This document shows positions 34,187 through 45,375 of a stretch of 64,000 nucleotides of DNA, piece by piece. Source of the stretch: Nectonema munidae (Eukaryota > Nematomorpha > Nectonematoida > Nectonematidae). The notes below the pieces were generated by a model, which saw only the letters and a list, made by a program, of their open reading frames with translations, did not search any database and had not been told where the DNA came from. The translations under genes were made by a program, and so were the position numbers. How positions within the stretch are numbered: position 1 is the first letter of the stretch; every line of letters begins with the position of its first letter. The stretch covers positions 1,299,001-1,363,000 of the forward strand of contig JAUIRK010000919.1 in the NCBI GenBank assembly GCA_030549495.1. The letters run 5' to 3'.

Positions 34187-35459
34187 CTTAGAAGCAAATA
34201 AAAGAAAAGAGTGCATTAAAAAAGAATAACCCAACTTCCCACTCGACGCGCGGTGCCCACCGATGATTTGATGACTTCTATATTGGATAAAGTAAAAGCT
34301 CTCTTCACAAATATACTCCAAGGCCTTCAATTTCAAATTCAGTCAACTCATCTTTGCTAAAGTTCCAATTGAACTAAGAATAGATACAAGATACGAGTTA
34401 ATAAATCATTTAACATTCAAAGTAAAACACTGGGCACTTCTTATATATCTTAGAAGTTTGAAAATATCAAAAAACTTTCGTAAAAATGCTTTGATTACAT
34501 CTTGCTTTTTTGGTTATATTTTTGTGAATTAATTAACTAAATTAATTTAGTCCAGTTATAGATAATAATTTGTGATTGAATAGCAAAGGTTCATACTTCG
34601 AGTAAAAGATTCCTATTTGAGTGAAATACTCTTCGAAAAAAAGAAAAATATTTTAAAGTTTTCTTTTCCAAAATTGAAAGTATATATTTAATATAAATTT
34701 GTCATCACTTCAAAAAGCAAAAAAAAATACAAATTTCCATAAACTTACGCAAAATCAGAGTAGCTGGTTATTTGAGAAAAAACTCGTAAACAAACAGCCC
34801 GTAGTGTGACACGGAGTAGATACTCGGGAACAATGGACGATTAAGCGATATACGATAGAGCGACATACGTTAAAGCACGGCATATTTAAACTATGGTCGC
34901 TTGAGGGATAAAACTATGTCAAATATTTTCTAATTTTTAATATAATGATAAAGATATTTTATCTTATAAAAAAGCGCTCCTCGAGTGCCTTGCGATAGTG
35001 TACCAATGGTTCGTGGGCTAGATTAGGCATTGCTAAACGGCTCTTATCCGTGCAGTGCTCTGTTATGAAGCATAGGAGTGGGTTATTGTTATTTCAATTG
35101 AAAGGGCAAGTATGTAGCTTATATATAGATAAAATATATTGATGATGCAGTACAAAGATTTATGAAAAGATGGCGGCACAAAGAGAGGCGATGAAAGATG
35201 GTTGAAAGAAAAGTCAACAGATTCGAATATGAGGAGAGCATTTAGTCGTTAATTTTGCCATTAATATTTTGCTTGACAATAAGCTACATAAATTGTGCAC
35301 ACAGTTCTACGCTCTACGAGAGATCAAAGTCATATCAACTGCTGTATACATTTATTTATCGATGAAAATAAAAAGTGTTGTGTAAAATATACACATTACA
35401 TGCTAGAGTGTTTTTTGAAGTTGATAAGTCAGTCATCTTGAGTTTGCAATTATTAAATA
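34187..35459. other. Cav2 intron 1 sequence, no feature seen
   Basis: Mostly AT-rich. A patch at 34800-35060 has short repeated CGATA/CGACATA words of unknown origin. Confidence 0.4.
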
Positions 35460-35860
35460 TGCAAACTATTGATCCCTCCTATCAACTCCTCGGCGAAGAG
35501 CGAGTGCGAGGCAGAGCGAAATTCACTTTGTCAAGACTCGCGACTCCTGCTCGATGCACGCGCGCTCCTCCTATTGCGGTGGGGAAGGGCAGGCAAGAGA
35601 ATCAAAGAGGCACTAACTTTTCCTTTCGCAGCATTTCTAGCCGTCTCTCCAAATCCACTCCCACGTGACTATAACTTTAAAAGAGACCAAAAGTTCTCTC
35701 GACGTCAGCTGCCTAATCTTGGACACCTCTTGCATCAAATTATGGTTGGAAGGGGGTTAGAAACTAATGCACAAGACAGGAGAGTCCAGCACTGTTCTCA
35801 CTCTACCGCAACAAAAAGGAAACAACTAAAGTTCGTACTATTACTGCCTGTGCAAATCTA
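35460..35860. other. GC-rich island in Cav2 intron 1
   Basis: CG-rich block with overlapping plus-strand ORFs of 97 and 130 codons that resemble no family I know. It may be an alternative promoter or first exon region. A coding role is not supported by any motif. Confidence 0.35.
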
Positions 35861-35966
35861 ATTCGAGAAAAAATACCTGTAAAGAAGAAACAAAACTTTA
35901 TTGAATAAAGCATAAAATATAACAATTAAAATAAAAATGACAAAGTTTAATTTGAACATATTATAT

Positions 35967-37045
35967 TCAAATAGAGTTACATTTAGGGCACACTGAAAAA
36001 GAATGCTTTTTGCAAATGAATTTTTTGTAAAGAGAACATTTACGAGTACCTCTTGTTCTTAGTGTACAATTGGCTATAGAACAGTATCCTCTGTTCGAAG
36101 TAGAAGTTTCTGACGCTTCTTTTTTTTGTCCGGGGAAACTTTTCTCTTTTTTTTGAAAATTTGTGATAAATTTGGCTAAATTAATGTGTAAAAGCAAACA
36201 CAAGGATAGAATTAATATATAATTGAAACAATTTTCACTTAAAATTCTTTTGTGTTGATCACAACAATTTAAACGACATGAGAAACATCTTTGCAAAACT
36301 CTCTTCTTGTTTTCTTTGCAATTTGGCAATGGCTCCTTTTTTTGATAGGCGAAACAACACTTTTCGGCTTGCAAATCCCATAAGATTTTAGAATTCATCG
36401 AGATGTTCTTGCTTTGTTTAGCAATAAGAAAACATAGTTGCGAAGGTACCGTTCTTCTGCTACTAAATTTTTTTTAATTTTGAAGTACTAGCTGATGATG
36501 AAGATTGGGTTTTATTTTCTAAAATGATATAAGTATTCAAAGCTGCTATGTTATCCCGGCCAACGCCTAGATGTTCTATATGTTGTGTATTTTTTTGACA
36601 TTTGATTTGATTTATTCACACCTAACTATACGCTATTATACATGACTATTGACTAGGGTAATTTTTTTGATCCTATAGGTTGCAATTCTCTAAATGTTGA
36701 GTACTCATCATGAGAACTGATTCAAAATTTTCTTTGAATGGTTTCTAGGGACATATCCAACTAGGGAAGAAAATTTTGAATATATAATCCTAGGCTCACA
36801 TTCTTGCAAATTCTAAGATTTCAAGTATTTTTTTTGAAAATGACCGGAACGCATCGTTTGTTATAATTCAATGGACCAAGAATAAAAAATCTTTTATTTT
36901 TGGTCCATTCACATAATTTATGATCCATAAAAAATCTATCAATGCACATTCCAATACCTTGAGGTAAATGAGCTTTTTCTACTAAACTTTTAACAATTTC
37001 TACTCCACTAAAATATTCTCTATTTTCTAAGCTAGTTACATATAT
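35967..37045 (-). pseudogene. piggyBac-type transposase, C-terminal half, decayed
   Basis: From about 37045 leftwards the minus strand reads SLENREYFSGVEIVKSLV, GIGMCIDRFFMDHKLCEW (the second catalytic aspartate region, usually DN.FTS..L), GVNKSNQM and TYRTSRRWPG (the GGVDxxDQ..Y...R.RRW region; the third catalytic Asp has become Asn), and finally the ORF 36398-35967. That ORF is rich in Cys and His: CFSCRLNCCDQH, then CSIANCTLRTRGTRKC and CKKHSFSVCPKC, resembling the cysteine-rich tail of piggyBac transposases. Stops and frame changes break the middle, and the N-terminal half is missing. The terminal repeats were not found. Confidence 0.75.
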
Positions 37046-37051
37046 TCAGGC

Positions 37052-37400
37052 CCGTCGCCAGGACACTTGTCCAGGGAACACGCATAAAAATTTTGGGGCA
37101 CCAAAGTGAAAAAATACGTAACGTCCGCTTCAACAGCTATGCTCACTCACAGACGGACAGTTGACAGGTGGACGAAACCGAAGATATCAGAATAAACCCC
37201 AAAGCATGTTACTAGTAATTTCAATCTAATCAGTAAAATTGTAAAAACAAACCCAGAATCTGAAAGTAGCAAACAGTTATTTATTTACAAGCTCAAAATA
37301 TATAAAAAAAAAGGAACAAGTTGCAGCATAGAACCATTTGGGGGGGGGGGCACAAGTCAGAATTGGGGAGGGGGGGGGGGGGGGTTAATAGGGCATACTC
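37052..37400. repeat. Possible hAT remnant with poly-G runs
   Basis: It begins caggcccgtcgccaggacac, a hAT-like end, and contains G runs at 37340-37350 and 37370-37384. A right end near 37407 (ctcccctg) is possible, but the flanking octamers do not match. Confidence 0.3.
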
Positions 37401-37522
37401 CCCTGAATCTAATAAGCTGAAAAAACAAAATAAATATTCTACCAATATAAATACTAAAAAATAGTTTCTAAAAATGGCATAAAAAATGATCATTCAGCAA
37501 ACCCACAGCTTTTATCCTATCC

Positions 37523-39166
37523 CATGGGTTCTCAACCGGTGGGGCGCACCCCCTAGGGGCGTGAGAAGGAATCAAGGGGGCGTAAACTGCTGGTGAAAAA
37601 ATAATTTTTCCTGTATGTTTTTTAAAAAATTTTTGAACTTCAATCACTGAGATTTTTTTAGGTTTGTTAAATAGTAAGCGGATAAACCTCGCCACTCTTA
37701 AATCATATTGATAAAATTAAATATCATGTTTGATATTTAAATATTCTTCCTATTCAAATTTTCAAAATGGCGGAGCTCGATTAATTCTGATCTGTTTATA
37801 TTATTTCTTTTAACAGTGTATAAACAAATAATTTATAAAAAAAATTTCTTTTTCTTTTTTGATTTGTATTAAAATATCAATTTATATTTATATCAATTTT
37901 CACTTGATATTATTAGCATTTAGTGTAACCTGTATTTTTTTCCAATGAATTCCAAAAAGAAAAATTATCAAGATGATTATCTGAAATACGGATTTATTTT
38001 CCTTCAAAAGAATGATGTTCAAGTTCCTCAATGTGTTATTTGCTAAAAAGTTTTGAGCAATGATTCAATGAGGCCAAATCGTATTGAATTAATTTCAATA
38101 AATCACTGTATTATTCACCGTGAAGCTTTCGCGTCTCGATCATTGCCTCAACAAATGAATGATGCTTTGAACTTGGTTATCAAAATTGTCAATTACATTA
38201 AAGGCGGGGGGTTACACCGTCGTCTTTTCAGGCTTTTGTGCGAAGATATGGGATCAGAAGCAAAAAACTTACTTTTTTACCCAAAGATGCCTTGGCTTTC
38301 CAGAGGTAATATGCTTGGAAGAATGTACGAATTGTAGACGAAAGTTGAAGCTTTCTTGAAAATACAAAAGAAAACCAATCTTTTAATAAAGTTCAAATCT
38401 ACAAACTTTCAAATTTGCATGACATATTTGATTGATATTTTCGAAGCATTAAACGCGCTGAATCTCAAACTTCAAGGCAAAAATATGAACACTTTAACTT
38501 ACAACGTCATAATTCGCACTTTTATTGCAAAGCTAGATTTATGTAAAAATAGAAATGAGCAAAATAATACAGCAGCTTTCACCAACTTTGGTTTGGCTCT
38601 TGATGGAATTGCTATGTGCTTATATTTAAAAAAGCAAGTAGTTCTGCATTTGGAGCATTTGAAAGAAGAGTTTTTAAAATACTTTCCTAAATCGATGAAA
38701 ATCGAGAGCGTTGGAAGTTTATCTCAAATCCTTTTCAGTGTGAAGTTGAAAATGTTGAGGAAGAATTACTTAAATTGAAATTTGATTCAGTTGCTGAGAG
38801 TAATTTTAAAGAAAAATCTTGCTGCATTTTGGATTAAATATAGCAGTATTTATTCTAAAGTCGCGAGTAGAGCTTTAAAAGTTTTGCTTCTTTTTGGTTC
38901 AACTTATCTCTGTGAGTTCGCATTCACTTCTGTTTTTTCAATAAAAACAAAATCAGAAACAAATTGAACATAGAGAATGATCTTCGTTGTGCAATCAGTG
39001 GAATTGAACCGAGAATACCTAAAATTGCGGCGTCGAAGCAATGCCAAAAATCTTATTAAACTTTTTTCAGTTTTATTAAATAAAAAAGAGTATGAAAGAG
39101 AAACAGAAAGGGGCGTAAAAATTTCTAGTTACATAAGAGTAGGTCAAAAAAGGTTGAGAACCCGTG
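37523..39166. mobile_element. hAT element (ZBED5/FAM200-like), internally deleted
   Basis: Ends are catgggttctcaacc on the left and cacgggttctcaacc read inward on the right. The flanking octamers tcctatcc (37515-37522) and tcctatct (39167-39174) differ at one position. The interior carries plus-strand transposase remnants. TIRs and the duplication define the boundaries well. It belongs to the same end-type as the element at 12695. Confidence 0.9.
37947..39100 (+). pseudogene. hAT transposase (ZBED5/FAM200-like), deleted and interrupted
   Basis: The ATG at 37947 opens MNSKKKNYQDDYLKYGFIFL and a half finger (CVIC), where the next codon is TAA (38043-38045). The frame then passes directly from NDSMRPN, normally the end of the BED-finger region, to NHCIIHREAFASRSLP, normally some 200 residues later in the RNase-H core. 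Most of the catalytic first half is therefore deleted. WLSRGNMLGRMYEL, a helical insert region and the C-terminal STYLCEFAFTSVFSIKTK/IENDLRCAISGIEPRIPK dimerisation sequence follow in several frames. A non-functional deletion derivative. Confidence 0.85.
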
Positions 39167-39333
39167 TCCTATCTGAACTTCTAGTTCCTCACATGGATTG
39201 CAAATCGCAAAAATCTTATAATAAACTTTAGATCATTTCTTCTCATTACAGCTTTCAAAAAAGTAATGAGATTACATTATATGTGTGGTTTATATACACA
39301 TGGACACCATATGTGTGAAATCTTCGAATCTGA

Positions 39334-39359
39334 TAATAACATAACATAACATAACATAA
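39334..39359. repeat. ATAAC pentanucleotide repeat
   Basis: About five ATAAC units in a row. Confidence 0.9.
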
Positions 39360-39838
39360 GTGTACCCTATCAGTGACGGGGGCTATTTTAGCTCCCCCCC
39401 CCCCTCCCCTTCAACTAAAATTTCTCTTGTACCAAATTGGCTAGATCTTTTGCTACATACTTCGTGACATTTCCTAAAATTGATAGCTGCATCTTTTGAT
39501 ACCATTTTCATGGCAGTTGAATGACCTTTTCATGCCTAAATCTGTCAACCAAAATCAAAGTTAAACTTTTTCAGCAAAATTCTGACAGTATCTCTAGTTA
39601 AGATTATAACTTTGGTTATATAATGTATACTCGTTTGGAAATTTATAAATATATACAGTTTTCTCTCTTATGTTAATTATGTAGCAAATTTTTCAATTTT
39701 GAGTAAAGGTAAGGTGCAGCGGGTGTATTTTCATTGACAAGGCACTGATGTACCGCTTATGTCAAACTATGAACAAATTCGTATCGATGAGGAATCGAAT
39801 CCAGAATCCAGAAGCCACCCATAGAGTATGGTGTAGGG

Positions 39839-42201
39839 CAGGGGTCGGGAACCTTTTTGGCTGAGAGAGCCATAAGCACCATACATTTTTAAATGTAATT
39901 CCGTGAAAGCCATATAATATGTTAACCTAATAATAATAATAATAATAATAAAGTAAATGTTTGCATTTTATGTAATTTCAACACTTTTAAAGTACAATAA
40001 GCCTCTGAATTCTTTCTAATAACATTGTTATACTGTTTCTAATCAATGATGAATATTTCTTAGCATTAATGTGACTTCTGGTGCTGCATGGTTTTACTGA
40101 TGGCTTTGTAGTCTGGTTTATACTTGGTGAGGTTAAGCTTCATGCAGGCGTTAAGACTTCCATCCGTCAAACGTGATCGTAGGTTGGTCTTAATGTTCTT
40201 TAGATGTGAGAAAGACTGCTCACATGCATACGTAGAGCCGAACATTGTCAGTACAGCAATACTCACACGCTGCAGTGTGTGGTATGTGACGGGAAGCGCG
40301 TTCCAAGTTTTGACAATCAGCTGGTCTATGGGCTTAAGTTTTTTCATTTCTGCCCACTTGTGTTGGCTGGCCAACTCTGCTTGCTGTCGTGCGAGTCTTT
40401 CCAAATCTTCATTCAGTGACTTGAACTTATTCACCCACATATCTGAGGCTTTCAGGTCAGCAGCTTGTAGCTGAAAATCTCTTTCAGAAACACCGGGGAT
40501 GTAACTCAGGTCAGCGCTGTCCACTCCACACTTGTGTGGATGGGTGATGAACTTAAAAAGAAGAGTGCGCTCGTGAAATTCTCCAAAGCGCGCTTTGAAT
40601 GACTGCAGGAGATTAGATGTGAAGCCTGCTAGCTGCTGAAGATCAAGATGTTGCGAAGGGTCACTTGCTGTGCATGCATCTTTAAACTCACCCAGTTTTT
40701 CAAAGTGTAGTAAACGACCTGTTTCAATGTCGGTGATGAAGAGTTCTAGCTTGTTTTACCCTATCTAGTTTTACACTGCTTGTTGCAGGGATAAGATTGT
40801 ATTTCCAACACCTTGCATTTTCATGTTAAGCTGGTTTAGATATTCAGTCATGTCCACGAGATAGTAGAACTTCAGGAGCCACTCAGTGTCAGCTAATTCT
40901 GGATGCTCGACATTTTTCATTTCAAGAAAAGTCCGGTTTCGCTCAAACAAGCCGCAAAACGGCTGAGCACCTTCCCCATTGACAACCAACGCACGCTACT
41001 GTGCAGAAGCAGACCAGGATAATTACTCCCAACTTCATCCAGCAGTGTTTTAAACTGGCGATCATTTAAAGCTCGGGCAACAATAAAGTTGACCACTCGA
41101 ACGACCAGCGACATCACCACACCCAGCTGCTCGCCAGACATCTGAGCACAAAGCGCCTCCTGATGTAGGATGCAGTGAAAACTTAAGATGCGTCTCTTTT
41201 CATGTTCACGAAGAAGCGCTACAAATCCTCTGTTTTTCCCCACCATGCACGGAGCGCCATCAGTGCACACCGAAACAAATTTATCCATCGGTAAATTTTT
41301 TTCTTCAGCGAACTTGATGAATGAGTTGAATAAATCCTCCCCTCTTGTTGTCTCTTTCATAGGCAAAACAGCAAGACTTTCCTCATATACTGTGTCACCG
41401 ACAACATACATTGCCATTACGCTGAATTGGGATAAATTGCTTACGTCTGTTGACTCATCCAAAGCGAGAGAAAAAACGGCGCCGCATTTATGTCCTTCAT
41501 TTGCGTTGCCTCAATTTGATTTGACATCATAATGGTACGATCGTGAACAGTTTTTGCTGACAGAGGCATGTCTTTTATCCGTTTAATTATCTTGTCTTTA
41601 TCCGAAAAGTCATCAAAAAGTTCATTGGCAACATCAAGCATGAATGCTTTGGCATACTCCCCATCTGTGAATGGCTTTCCGTTTCTCACAATTGCTAAAG
41701 CACCAGCAAAGCTAGCCGAATTCCAGTCACCTTGTTGGGTCCAAACACGGAGTTGCTGCTGACTAGCTTGCACTCTTGATAGTAGCTCTTGACATGCTTT
41801 CTTCCTGCTGTCCCCCGCAGGATACTTCGATGCAAATGTACTATGGCGTGTGTCGAAGTGCCGCTTTACATTTGACCGTTTCATAGATACAATTTTTTTC
41901 ATTGCATATTAGACACACTGCAGAACCTGCTCTCTCCACAAAGGCAAGTTCCTCTGTCCATTCCTGCTGAAAAGTGCGATACTCTTCGCCTTTTTTTCTT
42001 TTAGCCATCTTCTTAAAAGGGTTTCTGAAATAAAAAACATGGTTTAAACAAACGGTGATTTCCCGCGTTTTAGTTGCCGGTTTGCGCATGCGCAACGGAG
42101 TCTGACGAAACATTTTTTATAATTAAAAATTTGTCTGCGAGCCAGATGCAGCATTCATAAGAGCCACATCTGGCTCGCGAGCCATAGGTTCCCGACCCCT
42201 G
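39839..42201. mobile_element. Nearly full-length hAT element (GTF2IRD2/ZBED-like transposase)
   Basis: The left end is caggggtcgggaaccttttt, and the right end read inward is caggggtcgggaacctatgg, so 16 bases are perfectly inverted. The flanking octamers gtgtaggg (39831-39838) and ctgtaggg (42202-42209) differ at one base. The element is 2,363 bp and contains a transposase on the minus strand that covers all expected domains. An AAT microsatellite (39927-39950) lies in the left subterminal region. It is among the better preserved mobile elements in the window. Confidence 0.95.
40066..42113 (-). pseudogene. hAT transposase of the GTF2IRD2 type, complete length but about four frame breaks
   Basis: Domains in order on the minus strand: a BED-type finger (VCLICNEKN ... 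NVKRHFDTRH) at about 42000-41860; a helical region (QQLRVWTQQGDWNSASFAGA, GKPFTDGEYAKAFMLDVANE) to 41580; and the RNase-H core DESTDVSNLSQFSVMAMYV with VSVCTDGAPCMVGKNRGFVA, FHCILHQEALCAQM and HSSVRWLSMGKVL (41460-40940). Then comes the insert domain (TDTEWLLKFYYLVDMTEYLN-like, 40989-40771) and the dimerisation region ending STYACEQSFSHLKNIKTNLR and TDGSLNACMKLNLTKY (40240-40100). Frames change near 41880, 41450, 40960 and 40750. Both catalytic aspartates (DESTD and CTDGAP) are kept. It is closely related to proteins annotated as GTF2I-repeat-domain protein 2-like in many animals. Confidence 0.92.
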
Positions 42202-42736
42202 CTGTAGGGGATACGTCAAATTAGTTTTCAAAAAACTTAAGTTATGCTCTAAAATTTTTTAGTTTTTGTTGAAGCTCTATAACTTTTTCTGATAGACTTT
42301 TTTTCCTTAAAAGTTATTATAAAAGGCAAATCATTGCAAAATGTTAAAAGTTATTTTACTTTTTGTAGGTTGTATCAATTTAGCTTTTAAACTATTTTTG
42401 AATGATGCTGAGTAAAATGAAATAATGTGATCTTAATTTTGTTTTATTTTTGTTTGCACAATTATAACTTCATTTTATACTCTTGCCCCTGAATCAATCA
42501 CATTTTTTCATATAAACATCGTAGGGTGTCTAGTAGACTCTTTGCCTTTAGACTACATTCACTCATATAAAACTATCCAACCTCCAGTTATTTGTTTTCT
42601 CTATGAATCAAATATCCTTTCATCAAATCCTGTAATATGCCTGGTAGACTACTTCATTTTTCAAATGAAAAGCCTATTCCACCCCCTAACAATTTTGGAT
42701 TTTTTTAAACTAGTGTATATTCGATGGTTGTAGGTA

Positions 42737-43232
42737 AAATTGCCCCCAGAAAAAATGCCCCCGGATTAAATGCTCCTTGAAAAAATGCCCCCAATTAAAA
42801 AGTAGGAAAAATGCCACCTAATTTTTGATTTTCAGGATTTTTTTAAATTATATAAATATTTTTATTTGGTACCGTTTTGAAAGGCTAAATTTATAAAATT
42901 TCTTAATCTATAGCGTTTTTTTCTTTATAAAGTTCTTGAAAACAATAGCAAAGGTGCAGATTTGTGGGAATGTGTTCTTAAAATTTGTTAAAACACAAAT
43001 TATATTTAGAAAGTATTGTCCTATTCGGAGTTTTTTAGTTTACTTTAATTAAATTTTAAATGTTTTAGATGAAATGTTAACTTTTTGTTTTTTACAAAAA
43101 AACCTTTATTTGACATATCTTTTTAAAAAAAAATTTTTTTAATTTTAATTAATTTTTTCAAAATTTTTTTCGGCAGCATTTTAACTGGGGGTTCCTACTT
43201 TTTAATTGGGGGCATTTTTTCTGCGCACCATA
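42737..43232. mobile_element. Small element with inverted, repeated GAAAAAATGCCCCC ends
   Basis: The left side has two or three units of gaaaaaatgccccc, with gaaaaaatgcccccaatt followed by aaaaagtagg. The right side (about 43185-43222) carries the complement, cctactttttaattgggggc then attttttc. The interior is AT-rich without an ORF. The exact ends and duplication are unclear. It looks like a MITE or fold-back element. Confidence 0.6.
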
Positions 43233-43498
43233 TTTGATATGCAAATTTAATTAAAATATTCTCGCTGGAATTATAGTATTTAAATTCATCAATTTTGTAA
43301 AAAAAAATATAAAGTAGTCTTATAAATTTAGGACTTTAGGTATGCGCTGAATACACTCTATTATAAAGGATTGCTTGAATATTTGGTCTTTCGTGGTATT
43401 TCCAGACCACTAATTTTGAAAATTGCAACAAAAAAATTTCGCCCCCCCCCCCCCCAATAATTTTGAGAAAGTGCGCCCCTGTTCTCTATCAATATATC

Positions 43499-44221
43499 CA
43501 GGGCCGTGCTCCCCCCCCCCCCTCCCAACTTCCTCTTGTGCCCCCCCCCCCTGATTTCCTATTATTTTCGTCTTTTTTACATTGCCTGAATCACCGGCTT
43601 CATCTTGTGATTAATGATTTGAATATGATGGAGGGAAAATTCAAAGGATTATGGATCAAAAATGGACAGGACATTTTGATTCAATCAACTCTATTGTCAA
43701 AAACTACAAAAATCTTTTATATCTTTTTGAAAAATGTTCAATAATAATCACTAACTCAGAATCGAAGCTCAAAGTCTCTCGATGCAAATACAGAAAAAAC
43801 AGTGCATATTTGTTTTGAATCTCATGTTCATGGTCCTTAAAATTTTAATTCCCATTAACACTTATGCACAGGTACTTTAAAATACTCAAATACCCATGGT
43901 ATACTTTTTAAAAAGTTAACTTCTATGAACGAGAGAAAAAAACTTGATTCTGCTGTCATATTTAGATTCATATACAAAAAATATTGATACTGATGAATTG
44001 GTCAAGAAATTTTCTAACAAAACAAGAAGAATTCAACTATTTTGAGAGAGCATGTATTGCTTTTCCAAAATGAGATGAGTTTTTTTTCTATAAATATGTT
44101 TTATTTATTCATTACTTATTTTTAAAAGAATTAAATTCCCCAATTTTAAATCAAAATATTCTGACCCCCTCAACTTCCTCTAGTGCCCCCCCCCAACTTT
44201 CAATTTCTGGCTACAGCCCTG
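43499..44221. mobile_element. hAT deletion derivative with a perfect 8-bp duplication
   Basis: aatatatc flanks it on both sides (43491-43498 and 44222-44229). Ends are cagggccgtgc and, read inward from the right, cagggctgtagc, each followed by C/G homopolymer runs. A plus-strand ORF (43463-43744) contains CLNHRLHLVINDLN, the second part of a hAT RNase-H core, so this is an internally deleted copy of an autonomous element rather than an unrelated MITE. Confidence 0.88.
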
Positions 44222-44789
44222 AATATATCTAAAAAAGTGAAACACGCTAAAATTTAGAAAAACAAGTCACATTATAAATTTGCAAACCATTTTCGTTATT
44301 GGAGACAGTAGTTATCTGAGATTTCTTTTATTAGATATTTTGTTCATTGGAGAGAAAGTTTTGCAAAATAAGTTTTGAAATTTTAGTTTAGTTGGGGATT
44401 TTTGTTATCAATAACTTTAGTTATCATAGATCTTTGTTTCAGAGATTTGATAGATGGAATTTTTGTAGTAAAGATTTTTGTTTTCAGAAATTTTGGTAAA
44501 ATGAAATAATTTTGGTTAAGGAAAAATTTACTTTTTGACATTTTGGTAGCGGGGATTTTGGTTTTAAGGGATTTTGACTAGATACTGATATCATCGTGCA
44601 CCTATTTTAAATCAGAAAGAAATCCTCATTCACTATAAAGTTAAGAAACATTTTACAATCATTTATTCTATCCTCCATTCCTTATTTGCATATTAATAGT
44701 AATACAAGCTAGAAAAACATGGGTATCATGAAAGAGTTACAGCTAGTAATAGTCGTTTCTTTTTATTAATCGAAAAAAGTTTCCCAGTT

Positions 44790-45240
44790 TGCTAAGTAGC
44801 AGGTGAAACATAATTTTGGTCTAATCAACAACAAATCTCCAGGTACAGACAACTTGCACCCCTACATTTTGAAAAAATTATGCGATCTTTTAATGCCTTC
44901 TTTTACAAAGCTCTATAATCTTTCTTTAAGCGAAGAAACTCTTCCCTTGGCCTGAGAAACAGCAATAGTAATACTACCTATTTATAAAAACGACGACTCT
45001 CAGCTTGCTTCTAACTATAGACCAATAAGTTTGACTCCAGTCTTGTCAACATCCTTAAATCCATAATCTCCGACAATGTTCTCTCCTTTTAAAATGTTAC
45101 AATGATGTTATAAATGATCAACATGGCTTCTTTAAGAAAAAGTAAACCTAATTATTGGAGTTTCACAATGATATTGGCATTCCCCTAGAAAACAATGAAA
45201 CCGTTGATGTCAATAAGCGAATCCTTCTTATTTGAGGAAT
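44790..45240 (+). mobile_element. LINE fragment, same family as the one at 4100
   Basis: It reads INNKSPGTDNLHPYILKKLC, then LYNLSLSEETLPLA, a stop (TGA at 44954-44956), ETAIVILPIYKNDDSQL and ASNYRPISLTPVL, the start of a Jockey/CR1-type reverse transcriptase. After a deletion come DNVLSLLKCYNDVINDQHGF and FHNDIGIPLENNET. Everything past about 45220 is missing. Confidence 0.85.
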
Positions 45241-45375
45241 CAAAGTGTAAATTAAAGATTATATTTTACCAAAAATTTACTAACTAAACAACTTTTATTT
45301 AATTAAAAGTATTTTTAATTGTATACATTATGAACTGCCTCAAATTTTTCTAACTTGAAATTATTATTCAAAGAT

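Noticed and set aside
35375-35861. Plus-strand ORFs of 97 and 130 codons
   Set aside because: No family resemblance, the two overlap in different frames, and they sit in a CG-rich island that makes stops rare.
37052-37410. hAT element bounded by caggcccgtcgcc and ctcccctg
   Set aside because: Flanking octamers do not match and the ends are not convincingly inverted. Kept only as a low-confidence repeat.
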